A DNA stretch of 64,000 nucleotides. Source: Cryptomeria japonica (taxonomy: Eukaryota > Streptophyta > Pinopsida > Cupressales > Cupressaceae). The notes under the pieces are model-generated. The model was not told the DNA's origin and searched no databases. It saw only the letters and a program-made list of their open reading frames with translations. Positions within the stretch are counted from its first letter, which is position 1. Each line of letters opens with the position of its first letter. A program made the position numbers and the translations under genes. Below, one piece after another: positions 33,292-45,300 of this stretch. The DNA lies in the NCBI RefSeq assembly GCF_030272615.1, contig NC_081409.1, positions 529,292,291-529,356,290 of the forward strand, read 5' to 3'.

Positions 33292-35062
33292 CACATAGTG
33301 GGAATTATCTATGTTTCTATTTTCTATCATTTTCTCAAATTTAAATTTTCTTATCTTGTTGCTAACTTAGTAATGTTTTTTGTTTGATTAGCTTTTGCTA
33401 ACATTTGTGCAACTGCATTTCTTGTCAAAGACCCCAAAACTCAAAACTCTAACCTGTTTGTTGCAGGACTGCCAAAGATGAGTGCATTTGCAAATAATTT
33501 ATATTACAATGAATCATGTGTCTTCTTTTAGTTAGAAAACATTTCAATTTCATAAGTGAATGAACCTTTGTATTCTGTGTTTGACACATTTTTGCATGTG
33601 AATGGACCTACTGCTAACACACACTATCCTCTCCCCTAGCTTTCGTGGTCCTAGGTGCGAGAGAAAAGTATTAGCAACACTTTATTTACTTCTTTTAGGT
33701 AGAAAGGCTACTTCTCGAGTAGCCAATAAGGTCGGGTGAGAGGGAACGGCCCAAGCGGTACTCTTTTGGTCCGCTATATAAATACTCATGATTTTTGTGA
33801 AAGCTATATTTAACTGGTGCCACCGTGTAATATTGATGGTTTCCCTCAGTATGTACATGCAAATACCTTCGTTGTCTTGAAAAATTCAAAATCTCGTAGT
33901 GCTTGTGTGGCAGATGCATAAAAACCTATGTTCTACACATTGAGATATCTCTTAAATTAGCTAGCCACTACATTTATAAACACCAGATTACTCCAAAAGT
34001 TCCTCCACTATGAACCAAATTGTTTTTAGTTGCCAAAAACCTTCTACTTTTTGACTCAAGTGTTGCGATACATGCATACTAAAGAAAACCCTCATGTACC
34101 CTTTAACTTGAGCTAGTAAATTTCTTGGGATCTTTGGGTCCTTAGAAATTTGAAGCTTGGCATGCTCGAGAAGTGTGTGTCATGGACTGGAGACAATGCT
34201 ACCAAGCTTCTATCTAGCCAGCTAAATGTGGTATTCTGGGCAAGGGGATTCAACAAGTACTATCATTTGACTAATCTAGGATGTACATGATTGTTAATGC
34301 ATTTATCATACTTGCATGCTTGATGTGTTTGTGTCACAAACAATCTATTACCAAAATCAGTCTAAGTTGTTAAACATCACATTTCATATAGTCCTAGTCA
34401 TTACTGTCCTTTAGTGGGTTTTCTCCTTATTGTCTTGTTGTGTTACTAGAATTTTGTTTTCAGTTGGGTCTGTTGTTGCCCAAGCTTGATGTCAAATCTT
34501 TTTAGCATCATCATTATCATCTACTAGACTCTCGATTTGCATTGCCACTTTTATCACCCTAGTTTCAAGTCATCATCTTGGTCATCATTTTAATTTTGTG
34601 TCGTTACTATCGTCAGTTTAAATCCTTTGTCATATTTTGTTCCTAAAGTTGGGAATTGATCTTTCAGCTAAGTCAAATCTTTTAATCCAATCATCAAACT
34701 TTTTCAAGTTCATCAAATCAAATCAAATCAAATCAAGAGCTGATCTTTTTATCACCTTTGGTATCACATCCTAAATTGAAAATCTACATCCTGTTTTTAG
34801 CGATTATTATTACTAGCTCTTTTGATAATATAGAGTTTAGATCTTAGTTCATATCATTGTGGTGTTATTACTTCAAGTCAGAGGTCTAATCCACAATTCA
34901 TTTTGTTAGTTGAGTGTATCCTCTTGACTAGCTTTGAAGTTGCATTGTTCAAATTAGATTTATCCATTTGCAATTCGAGTTCCAAATCATCCTAGTCAAT
35001 CATCTTGTTCATCATTTTCTAAATCAATTAGTTAATCCAAATATTTGGCTTTAGCTTAGTTC
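33292..35062 (+). other. Leader region of element H without coding sequence
   Basis: No supported gene on either strand. Parts resemble the leader of element F, for example ATCTTTCAGCTAAGTC near 34660 against ATCTTTCAGCTAGTTC near 62039. The 5' LTR and PBS of H are not visible, so they were lost or lie left of D, or LTR B serves as both. Confidence 0.5.
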
Positions 35063-36107
35063 ATGACAGTCACCACTGGATCCCGGTCTGGATAAGCGAT
35101 GGAACAACAATCTTCTTAGTTAGGAGTAAGGACATATGACCAACAACTGAATCCTAATTTGGGTATTAACCCCACTATACCATAAAGTGTTCATGTCACT
35201 TTTGATCCACTTAATCTAGTTATCACTGAAGAAACTATGGTTAATCATTCAGATGAGGCTGAAATTATTGTTAATCTTGTTGGTCAATTTCTTTCAAACC
35301 TAGACAATGCTCAAATGGTCGATGAAATCATTGAAAAATGCAAAAATCAAATCTTTGCTAATATGGTTGCCCAAGGTATGACCATTGTGTCATTCGATGC
35401 ACCTATAATTGCTAATCCTCAAGGGCCATCTCAACAACAGATTCCTTCACAACAACCCTCATCACTATCACTTTTAGTCCAAGCTTCGGTAGCACCACCA
35501 CAACAAAATATCCCACTCACATCAATAGAAATGCCACCTTTGGACATGATGGCAAGACATTATCAACCTTTTTATGATCCTTCCTCAAGTCTCGTGCCAT
35601 CTCCAGCCTCAGGAGGAATCATCTACAATGCACCCACTAATTTACCATCTATGCAACTCACTACTTCAATTCTCATGATTGCTCAAATGCCCATGACTTC
35701 TAGCGTAGTGCATAGGACCCCTTTCATTAATCCAGTTATGAGACCATTGAATTTACCTTCTACACAAACACCAACTTGGACCACAAGAATGCTAGGTTAT
35801 CCTCCACCATCTACTACACAGGCCATGGCTAGGAGCATGAGTTACATAACACCAACATCATTTGTGTCTGCTATTGTACAATCTATGCCACAAATTATTA
35901 GTATGCCTCAACATCAACCTCAAGTGACTGTTCCACCTATTTTCTCACAACCATGATTTATTTACTTGCAAGCACCATCTTCATCTTATATTGCTTCAAA
36001 TGTGCAATGGTTGCCAGGTGCTATTTATCAAATTCCTCCATCATATAGTACATCACAATGTAATATATCTCATCCAAGCTATATTGGAGGTACTAATCTG
36101 CAAGATA

Positions 36108-36112
36108 GTGTT
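36108..36112. other. Target site duplication of solo LTR in H gag (left)
   Basis: GTGTT; the right partner is ATGTT at 37229-37233, one mismatch. Confidence 0.6.
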
Positions 36113-37228
36113 TGTTGGCAATTTTAATGATTATGTTGTGATTGTCATTGATGGACACACACTTGCATTGAGATCAATTTTATATGTATGAGTTATGCTC
36201 AAACCGACAATTGTTCCCAACTGGTATGATGCATTATAGTCCTTAGACTATTGGTGTTTTTCAGAAAGTGTTTACCGATCTGAAGCAGTATGTTGACCCC
36301 AAGTGGTTCGAGGATCTCAAGCGGTACGAAGGATCAAAGCGGCAGAACACATATTTCCTAGTCTTCATTTTTGTCAAACCGACAACTGGTATTTTGTATG
36401 AACCGGTAATACTCTGTGATGAGTTACCAACCGACATTTTGTGATGAGTTACCATCCATTGATTGTTTGACGGTGCCAACAGTTTAACGGTGCTTTTTGT
36501 GTCATGTTACAAAATATGTCTAGATGCACTGAACCTAGGAAATTATAATGTAATCCTATTGGACCGACATGAAATCAGATTCCTTTATAAGGACATCATG
36601 TCTAGGGTTTTAGTGTTTTTGCTAGGGTTAAAGGTGGTTGATGAGTTAGAGAGAGTGTGAATGTGTTGAAGACTGAAGTAATGCTAGAATGCATTAGGAA
36701 CGAGCTATCAAGGATCTAACCAAGCAATCTATGCTATTTGCTAGATCACTCACTTGTTGATTACTCACATCTTCGACAAGTCTGAAGCCCTTAACCGGGT
36801 AGGCCCAAAAGCCTTTTGTAAATCCTCTAATAAGGTGGTTCACATCTGTGGATCTAAAATCCTCTAGCAAGGTAGTCTTTAATCAGACTTATTACAGAGA
36901 TTGAGATTCCTAACAGGATCTGTTCTGGTAAAGAACATTGTATGACCTTAACCAGTCTGACCTTAACCGGTCCGGTTCCTATTTTGCAGATAGTTACTTG
37001 TGAGTTCCATCTCACCGTGGTTTTTCCCATTTGGGTTTCCACATCAAAATCTCGTGTTATGGTGATTGTGCTTCTGTGGGTGAATGCATTATTTGCTATT
37101 TGGTTTGCATGTGTGCTAACCGGTTTGTCTGCTAAACTGTTTTACCGGTTTACTGTTAGTCTAGCAAAGTGTTTAAGTACAATGATTTTTGGCATACTAA
37201 TTCACCCCCCCCCTCTTAGTATTCATCA
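36113..37228 (+). repeat. Solo LTR of a copia/K-type element in H gag
   Basis: 1,116 bases, TGTTGGCAATTTTAATG...TATTCATCA, flanked by a near-perfect five-base duplication. It has the run of 9 C (37205-37213) followed by TCTTAG near its end, like the LTRs of K, J and I, a TTTATAAGG near 36580 as possible TATA, and many ACCGG/CCGGT words. It contains no gene. Removing it rejoins the gag frame of H. Confidence 0.8.
37205..37213 (+). repeat. Homopolymer C run in the solo LTR
   Basis: Nine C between ATTCA and TCTTAG. Part of a signature shared with five other LTR copies in the window. Confidence 0.85.
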
Positions 37229-38692
37229 ATGTTCCTCAAACTCAAAAACCTCAAAATGTGCAGTATCAACAACAATACATCCCTTCACAATAGAATGTGG
37301 CAACTTACTCGTAGTCACCTCAATATCAACAACAAACAAATGCCTTTTTTCAACAAAATGTTCTTGTTTATCAGAACATGACAAGCTATCAATATCCACA
37401 ACAATAACCAAGTTATGTTCGTCCATCTCAAATGGCATATCAAACACCACTTTATAAACCAACAACACCATCTCCTAAGTCATTCCTAGTTAATACTGAA
37501 TGGGAAGAAATGAAGGTAGTTCTCAAAACTTTACAAGATATTAATTCCCATAAGGTTTTCAAATTTGATGATCTCTTTCCATATCCATTTGGTAATTCAA
37601 TGACATCAATTCCATTCCCCAAACATTTTGAAACACCAAAATTTGATAAATACAAGGGGAAAGGTGATCCATGTCATCACATCAAGGAATTCTACATGGC
37701 TTATCACGAAGTTGTATATTGTGATAATTACCTCCTACAACTCTTTCCTAAGAGTCTTAGTGGTCCATCTCTAGAATGGTTTTCCAAGTTACCATTTGGC
37801 GTCATGACTACATTCGCAGACTTATCAAAAATATTTGTGGCTCATTATCATTACAATGTGGAAAATGATATTTCCATGCTTGATCTTTGTAAGGCTAAAT
37901 ATAAATGAGGTGAGAGTCTTTTGGATTATATTCAAAGATGGAGAACACTTTCTAGTCGTCTCCCTTATACAATACTCAATGCTCAATTGGTTCCAATATT
38001 CATTAGTAACTTGCATCCAAAAATTGCATATCATATTCTCTTAAACTGTATAGCTACATTCAAAGCTATCATGTCCAAAGGACCATCAATATAACATGCC
38101 TTGATTGATGACATAATCATTAAACTCTATAAAGAGTCTTTTGATACATCAAGTTGGGATAGACAAAGATATTGGAACAAAAACAAGAATGTTGTAGAAG
38201 ATGGTGTTACTGATTCTAGGATAGTTCAAATGGTTGTGGCTGCCAAACCACCATCTACACAAGCATACTCTAATCAACAATCATATGTCAATACATCACC
38301 AACAATATAGGTTAATCTACCACCTTATGCTTATCATAATCCTGAAACGCTAACATCACATGTGCAAACTAATCATACAAATGCCATCACTGTTTCTCAA
38401 GCTCCTCCTTGATAGACAAATTAAAACAACACAAGGTGTCAGTTTACACCTATGGGGGAACTCTTGGATTTCATCTTCAAGCATATAAAGCAGCATAATA
38501 TGGTCATGTATCCACAAACAATACCATTTTATGAGTCTAAATCCAATCCTGATTGGTATAAAGAGAATGAGTATTGTGCTTATCATCATGTCAGGGGAAT
38601 TGATACTCAATGTGTCACAACCATTAGATTAGCTTGCATGATAGTTCTTGGAGCTCCACCCCCTACCACACCTCAAGTTCCTATGTCAACAT

Positions 38693-39740
38693 AATACAAT
38701 ATTCTTGAACACTTAGGGAAGACCCCTACATAGATCTCTATTTTAGATTTGTTAAAGTCTTCACCCAGTCATCAAGAGATTATTAATCATGCATTGAAAG
38801 AAACTCGTGTGCCTAGCAACATAGATCCTACACAATTTCAAGCTTTGGAAGCAAATTCATCTACCACATACCATCTCAGTTTCATCCAATCTGATGCCAT
38901 GGTTCCTGATCCCAATCATATCCTTCCGCTTAATATCGAAGTCATTATCAAACACTACAAAGTAAAGGGAGTTTTGATCAATAATGGTTCTTCCCTAAAT
39001 ATTTGTACATTGAAATTTGTTACAGAAGTAGGGTATACTATCATGGATTTGCATAACTAATGCATCAATATCAAAGCATATGATAATGCAAAGAGAAGCT
39101 CAGTGGGGATGATCAATCTTTCAATTCAGGTGGGCCCAGTAGCACAAGATACTCTTTGGCACATCATTGATCTTGATCTTCCATTTAACATCCTTCTTGT
39201 TCGCCCATGGATCCATGCCATGCAAGCTATGTCATCCACTTATCACCCATGTTTAAAGTTTCCATACCAAGGTTGTGAAATAACTATTCGTCATGACACT
39301 CAACCATTTGACTATTGTCGTGCTCGTGAGGCATCTTCCCCATATTCCCATGATTATCAGGGTATCAATGTTGGAATCCCTCAAACTAATCCATCATCCT
39401 CTTATGTTGACCCTAAATCCATACTCACTTCTGCTAAGGAAAACACTTCCGTTTCATCTACCTTTTCCCAACTCAAGATCAATAATGTCGGTTGTAGTGA
39501 ATATGCTCTAGGGAACCCTTGCAGTGGGTGTATTACCTCTATATCCTCATACCCATGGAAAATCTACCAAAGAGTAGAAGAAGAAAGAACATGTGGTCAA
39601 AATATATGGTTCTACTAAATTCTAATCTCATTGTAAACTTAATCATGAGGTCATAGAAGGAGAGTGGCTTTTCAGAGATGTTGTAGACAATGATACCCTC
39701 CTTAATCACTTCAAAGAGAAATATCCAGTAGCGCACAAAT
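38693..39740 (+). pseudogene. Protease region of element H with mutated catalytic Asp
   Basis: 'HYKVKGVLINNGSSLNIC' (38956-39009) is the protease active-site loop of a Tat-type polyprotein, where the family has DNGS. Here the codon at 38980-38982 is AAT (Asn), one G-to-A change from GAT (Asp). 'DLPFNILLVRPWIHAMQ' and 'AMSSTYHPCLKFPYQG' are the downstream blocks. The frame has further stops (39058). Even if translated, the protease would lack its catalytic Asp. Confidence 0.78.
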
Positions 39741-40749
39741 TGGCTACCAAGAATGGGATTACCAAGGTATAGGATTAGGACAAGAGGAAAATGGAATTAG
39801 AAGACTTGCTGACCTAGTTCCAAATGTTCATCATCAAGTGCTTGGTTTTAGACATTCTTCTCATGAATCCTCAACTTTGATAGGCACTTCTGGAAATAAT
39901 AAAAATGTTTTGGTTGACATCAAAGACATACTTGAGGAGGTTGTCAAACAACCATACCATGATATGGATAGATCCTCATCCTTTGGCACATATACCCTCT
40001 TTGACACATCTATTCTATTTATTGATGTTCCCCTTCGCCATCCTGAACTCATTGATTGGGGTCAAACTGTTGCACACCTTGATACATTCCATAGTGATAG
40101 CATGCTCTTGCAATTCTTGGGAGTGACTGAGTGTGTACCATATTACCATCTAGATTTGAATACAATGTACAAGTTGGATCCTCAAGGATACTTTGGGGAA
40201 GAGGGGATCCTTAACCACAAAAGTAAAAATGAATTGAAAAATCAATTGTCTATAGGCGAAAACCTTTCTTAGGCACCTATAGATCCTAAAAAAGTAAAAA
40301 CAAAGGGTGTATCTTCTAGTGAAAACTTCTCTAAGGTGGTAGAAGATGAGGATTCCCCTCTTCCTCTCATCAATATATAGGTTCCTGATAAATCCCCAAT
40401 TCTCATTGATGAAACAAGATAAGTTAATTTACAGGAAGTGTAGAAAATCTCCGGATAAGTTAATTTCCAGGAAGAGTTTCAAGTTTTCCTTCAAATCCAT
40501 CAGAAGTGGCCTATGAACTTTGCATGGTCTTATGTAAACATTATTGGGCTTGTTGTACATCACCTAGTCGTTGATCCAAATGTTAAATCTGTTAAACAAA
40601 AGCTTTGAAATATGCATCTTTAAATTGCATTATTGGTCAAAGTAGAGTTGGAAAAATTGTTAGAGGTCAAGTTTATCTGACCAATTGATTATTTAGAATG
40701 GATTTCTAACATGGTACCTGTTTCTAAACCCAATGGAGCTATCTAAGTT
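39741..40749 (+). pseudogene. Element H linker and start of RT, cut by copia element I
   Basis: The frame at 39838-40272 includes 'RHPELIDWGQTVAHLDTFHS', aligned with element D near 16690. Then 'WPMNFAWSYVNIIGLVVHH' (about 40499-40560) and the RT start 'VELEKLLEVKFI', 'WISNMVPVSKPNGAI'. The RT stops at VC just before the inserted copia LTR and resumes at 48403. Confidence 0.78.
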
Positions 40750-40754
40750 TGTAC
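40750..40754. other. Target site duplication of copia element I (left)
   Basis: TGTAC, repeated exactly at 48398-48402. Confidence 0.85.
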
Positions 40755-42268
40755 TATTGGCATTATAATAGACAAAGGGAGATTGTTGGCATTTCAATAA
40801 GGATATTGAGAAGGTTGTTGATGATTATGGATATAACTGATTAAGGATGTTTACTGTCTTAATATTATTATTTTGTCATTGATGTCAAGAAATTGATTTT
40901 CTAATTCAGTATGATGTTGCCATATCTTAAGAAGTATGATTTGGTGAGTATAAAGATGTCGGTAAAAGACACAGAAAGATTGTGATGAATAAGGGGAGAA
41001 ATAAGTTATTCAATGGGCAACTATTACCGAGTTAGACAATGATGAGATCATGATGTTTAGATTGTTTTGATATCCTACATATGATGTTCATTGTAAGGTT
41101 AATACTATACTATGTTACCGAGCAAAGAACCTAGTCAATAAACCCTAAGGAACCTAGTTGGTAAACCCTAAGGTTATCGCTATCAGTTAATGAAGACAGA
41201 ATGTCTACCGAGTGAAGTTTAGTATTTACCAAGTTGCAACCGAGTAATAACAGAATGAATTAAATGATTACATGCGTTATTTAATGAAGGAAGATGATGA
41301 GCTAGAACTGATTAAATGATTGGTATGCCATGCATGAAGTTTGTTAAAGAATCTATGGCAAAGGAAAATCGGTAGGAAGATCTACAGTGCAGATTGAACC
41401 ACAATACCCTAGCACAAGTTCCAAGAAATGTATGCAAGTTCCAAGGTGGGGTAAAACATTTTCAAATCAAAGGATACATTGAACCTGGTCAAGTTTGAAG
41501 ATCTGATGGCTATGATTGGTCATGGGATCAAGGAGATTAAGCAGTTAGCAATTGTTTATAAATAAGGAATTGTTGATAAACAAATTATATGAGCAAGTGT
41601 ATGCACATGGATGCTACATAGTGATTACCGAGCATAGAAGCTTGAAGACCTGTTTGATTAACAGAGTATAGAGCCCAACAAATGGACAAGATAAGCCCTA
41701 GATTGTATTGAGCAAATAAGAATTTGCTTTAGCATTTTATATGTGAAGTTGTAGATAGATTTTTATTACTATTATTTTGTGAAGTGACATAAAATCTCTT
41801 AACTGAGTGGACTTAATAGTCTTATTTGTAAAACCCTCTAGCAAGGTGACATTCTGATTGAGTGTTTGAAATCCTTTAACAAGGTCACTTCTAACAAGGT
41901 GAAGATCCTAACAGATCTGAGGGAAATCCCTTAACCAGGTCACATCTAGCAATGTGTTTGTAATCTTTAATAGGATTTTCTTTTAACCAAGCATACTCTA
42001 GAAGAGTATATTTCTTAGTGGGTCTGAAATCCCATAGTGGTTTTTCCCTATTTGGGTTTCCACGTTAAATCTGGTGTTATGAGTGTTATGATGTTTTTAT
42101 GCTTATGAGTTTGCATGTTTAGCAGTTTTGGTTATATTGCTGAAGTATATGTTAACGAGGTTGAATCTGTTGTTTTTATGGAAGATTAAGTTTGTATGAT
42201 TCAACCCCCCCCCCCTCTCATCTTGTTGGCTATTGGATTTGTACTTACATTAAGTATCAGAACTAATA
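40755..42268 (+). repeat. 5' LTR of copia element I
   Basis: 1,514 bases. The first bases are TATTGGCATTATAATAG, where the 3' copy has TGTTGG, so the terminal G has changed to A. It ends AACTAATA where the 3' copy has AACTATCA. A run of 11 C is at 42205-42215, preceded by ATTCAA and followed by TCTCA. Confidence 0.85.
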
Positions 42269-42270
42269 AT

Positions 42271-42282
42271 TGGTATTAGAGC
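42271..42282 (+). other. Primer binding site of copia element I
   Basis: TGGTATTAGAGC, two bases after the LTR; one change from the initiator-Met tRNA complement. The same site occurs in J (52334-52345). Confidence 0.85.
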
Positions 42283-42332
42283 TTTGGACTCCAGAAGAAA
42301 AGTTTAAAGGTACTTGAGGAAAATATCCAAAG

Positions 42333-45300
42333 ATGTATAAGAGGGATGCACTGAAGCTGAACAAGTCTGGTTTCTCTACATGGTAGAAAAGGATGAGGCT
42401 ACACCTATCAGGAGTTGGAGAATATGTTGTATATTATCTGGAGAATGATTTCATTACATCGAGCACCTATCCATTAACAATGGAAGAGATAAAGGCAAAG
42501 AAAGAACATATCCAAGCAATGATTGAAATAACATCTGCATTGACTGACTCAGAGTTTAATGATCTAGAAGGCTGCAATGATGCAAAGGAAATGCGGGACA
42601 AGCTCATATCTGTGTATGGCGGTGATGAACATGTTCAAAGAGCAAAAGTGGATAGTCTAAGAGGACAACTTGAATCTATGAGGATGAATGAAGGTGAGAA
42701 CATAACCTAGTATAGTACAAGACTAAAGGAGATTGTCAATCAAATCAAAGGAGTAGGTGGAACTATTGAAGAAAAGGATATAACAAGTAAGTTGTTAAGA
42801 ACCCTTCTACCAGCTTATGCAATCCGAGTCTCTGCAATCAATGAATTGAGGTCTGTACACAATATGCCAGTTTCTTTAGATGCTAATATTGGTAAGCTAC
42901 ATGCATTTGAGTTAAGTAATTTTGATAACAATGGGTCTTCGGTAAATAAAGTTGAATCTGCATTTAGTTCTTTTCATCTTGATGAATCTAGTGATTACAA
43001 CGAAAGAAAGTATAAGTACTCTGAAGGAGATCACAGTGGAGCAAGTGAAATATTTCATAAGAACATGGAAGAAGTACACAAACTATATGAGGAAATCAAA
43101 AAGCAAGAAGAGTTTGAAGCACTATTAGCTAGAAGGTTACCGAGAGGCAAAGGTAAGTATAAAGGAAAACTACCTTTGAAATGTTTCAATTGTGATAAGA
43201 TAGGACATATGGCTTCTAACTATCCTGACAAAGATTCTACTGAAAAGAGAGATTATCAAGATGATAGACATAAAGATAATCATTATAGAGGACACCGAGA
43301 CTTCAGAAGAAGAGATAGAAAGACATGCTTAATAGCTGATGAGGAATCCAATGATGATAAATCAAATGAAATTGATACAGAGGAAGTAGTTTATGTGGCT
43401 ATCAAAGATGGATCAGATGAAGAAAGGTATGAAGAAAAAGCCCTACTATCTCACATAAATACTAATGATTCTTGGATCATAGATAGTGGATGCTCACATC
43501 ACATGATAGGTGATAAACACAAGTTTGTTATGTTAGAAGATTATGATGGAGGCTATGTAAGATTTGGTAATGATGCACCATGTCCGGTAAAAGTTAAAGG
43601 ATCCATAACACTTCTTGACAATGCTAAATGTAATGATGTTTATTGGGTTGAAGGTTTGAAATACAATTTGTTGAGTGTAGCATAGCTAAACAACACAGGT
43701 TACCAAATAGAATTTCAGAAAGGAATTGTCAAAGTTCATAACAAGCATGGAAAGTTAGCTGCTACTGGGACACAAATAAAAGGTAACACATTTCACCTTG
43801 ACTCAACTCATAATAAGTGTCTATATGCAAAGATAGATGATACCTGGTTATGGCATAAAAGGTTTTGTCATGTAAATTTTGATAATCTGATCAAAATAAG
43901 TAAGAAGCACCATGTAAGAGGTCTACTGAGTTTGGAAAAACTTGAGAATGCTATGTGCCAAGGATGTCAGATGGGTAAGATGACAAGATCAAGCTTTACA
44001 AGTAAGTCCTACACTTCTAAGGGAATTTTAGATCTTGTGCACACTGATCTTTGTGGTCCTATGAAAGTTCAAAGTTATTATGGTGATAAATATTTCATAT
44101 TATTTGTGGATGATTATTCAAGGATGATGTCAGTAATGTTTTTAAAAGAAAAATCAAAAGCTTTTCAAATGTTTAAATGGTACAAGGCAAGAGTTGAAAA
44201 TGAAACAAGAAGACGACTGAAATGTCTTAGATCAGATAGAGGAGGAGAGTTCACATCTGATGAGTTCAACTTATTCTACAATGATCATGGTATTAAAAGA
44301 CAAGTCTCTGCACTGAGAACTCCACAACAAAATGGGATAGCTGAGAGAAGAAACAGATCTATTGTGGATTGTGCCAGAACCCTAATGATTGAAAAGAAAG
44401 TGCCACAAACATTTTGGAGAGAAGCAATAAGCACAATAGTTTACACCCTGAACTGAGTACAACTGAAGAAAGGAACTTTGAAGACACCATATGAAATCTG
44501 GTATAACAAGAAACCTAATGTAAGTTACTTCAAAATCTTTGGAAGTAGATGTTATGTACACAAAGAAGATAGAAATGGCAAGTTTGATCAGAAAAGTGAA
44601 GAAGGAACATTTCTAGGTTATTCCTCTAGAAGAAAAGCATTTAAATGTCTGATCAAATCATCTAACAAAATAGTAGAAAGTGCAAATGTGAAAATTGATG
44701 AATTTGTAGAAAGAAATGATGAAGGAAATTCTAAGGAACTAGAAGATTATGATGAATTTGTTTATGTTCAATCGACAAGTCTTACCAAGAGAACTGTTGA
44801 AGAAAATGAAGAGAATATCTAGTTACTGAGTGATGAAGAAGATCATACAGAGCCTACCCAGCCTATATTAGCCAAGTATGTCAGAAGACATCATCCATCA
44901 AGTCAGATTATAGGAGATAAGAACAAAATCAGACAGAACACATGTCTGATATCTGAATTTGAACCGAGGATAGTGAAAGAGGCATTTAACAGTGAAGATT
45001 GGATAAATGATATGATAGAAGAGATTGATCAAATCAAGAAGAATGACACATGGACACTAATCCCAAGACTGAAGGACAAAAATGTAATCAGTACAAAGTG
45101 GATTTTCAGAAACAAGCTTAATGAAAAAGGTGAGGTCATTCAAAATAAAGCAAGACTAGTTTGCAAAGGTTATGCTCAAGAAGAAGGAATTGATTATGGT
45201 GAAACTTTTGCACCTGTGGTAAGACTTGAAGGAGTAAGAACATTGTTGGCATATGCTGCTTACAAAAATTTCAAGGTATATCAAATGGATGTCAAATCTG

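Larger units (their letters stand above)
35063..38692 (+). pseudogene. Gag of gypsy element H, split by a solo LTR
   Basis: The frame can be followed from an ATG at 35063 through TAA and TAG codons into a Pro/Gln/Ser-rich N-terminal part (35237-35956). It is cut by the insertion at 36113-37228 and continues as 'YQQQYIPSQ', then the capsid domain at 37432-37908 with 'FPKHFETPKFDKYKGKGDP', 'LSGPSLEWFSKLPFG' and 'FADLSKIFVAHYHYN'. The C-terminal part has 'PDWYKENEYCAYHHVRGIDT' (about 38542-38600), the C-x2-H-H region standing in for a zinc knuckle, as in element F. This is the Gag of a Tat-type gypsy element, decayed by stops but with few frameshifts. Confidence 0.82.
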
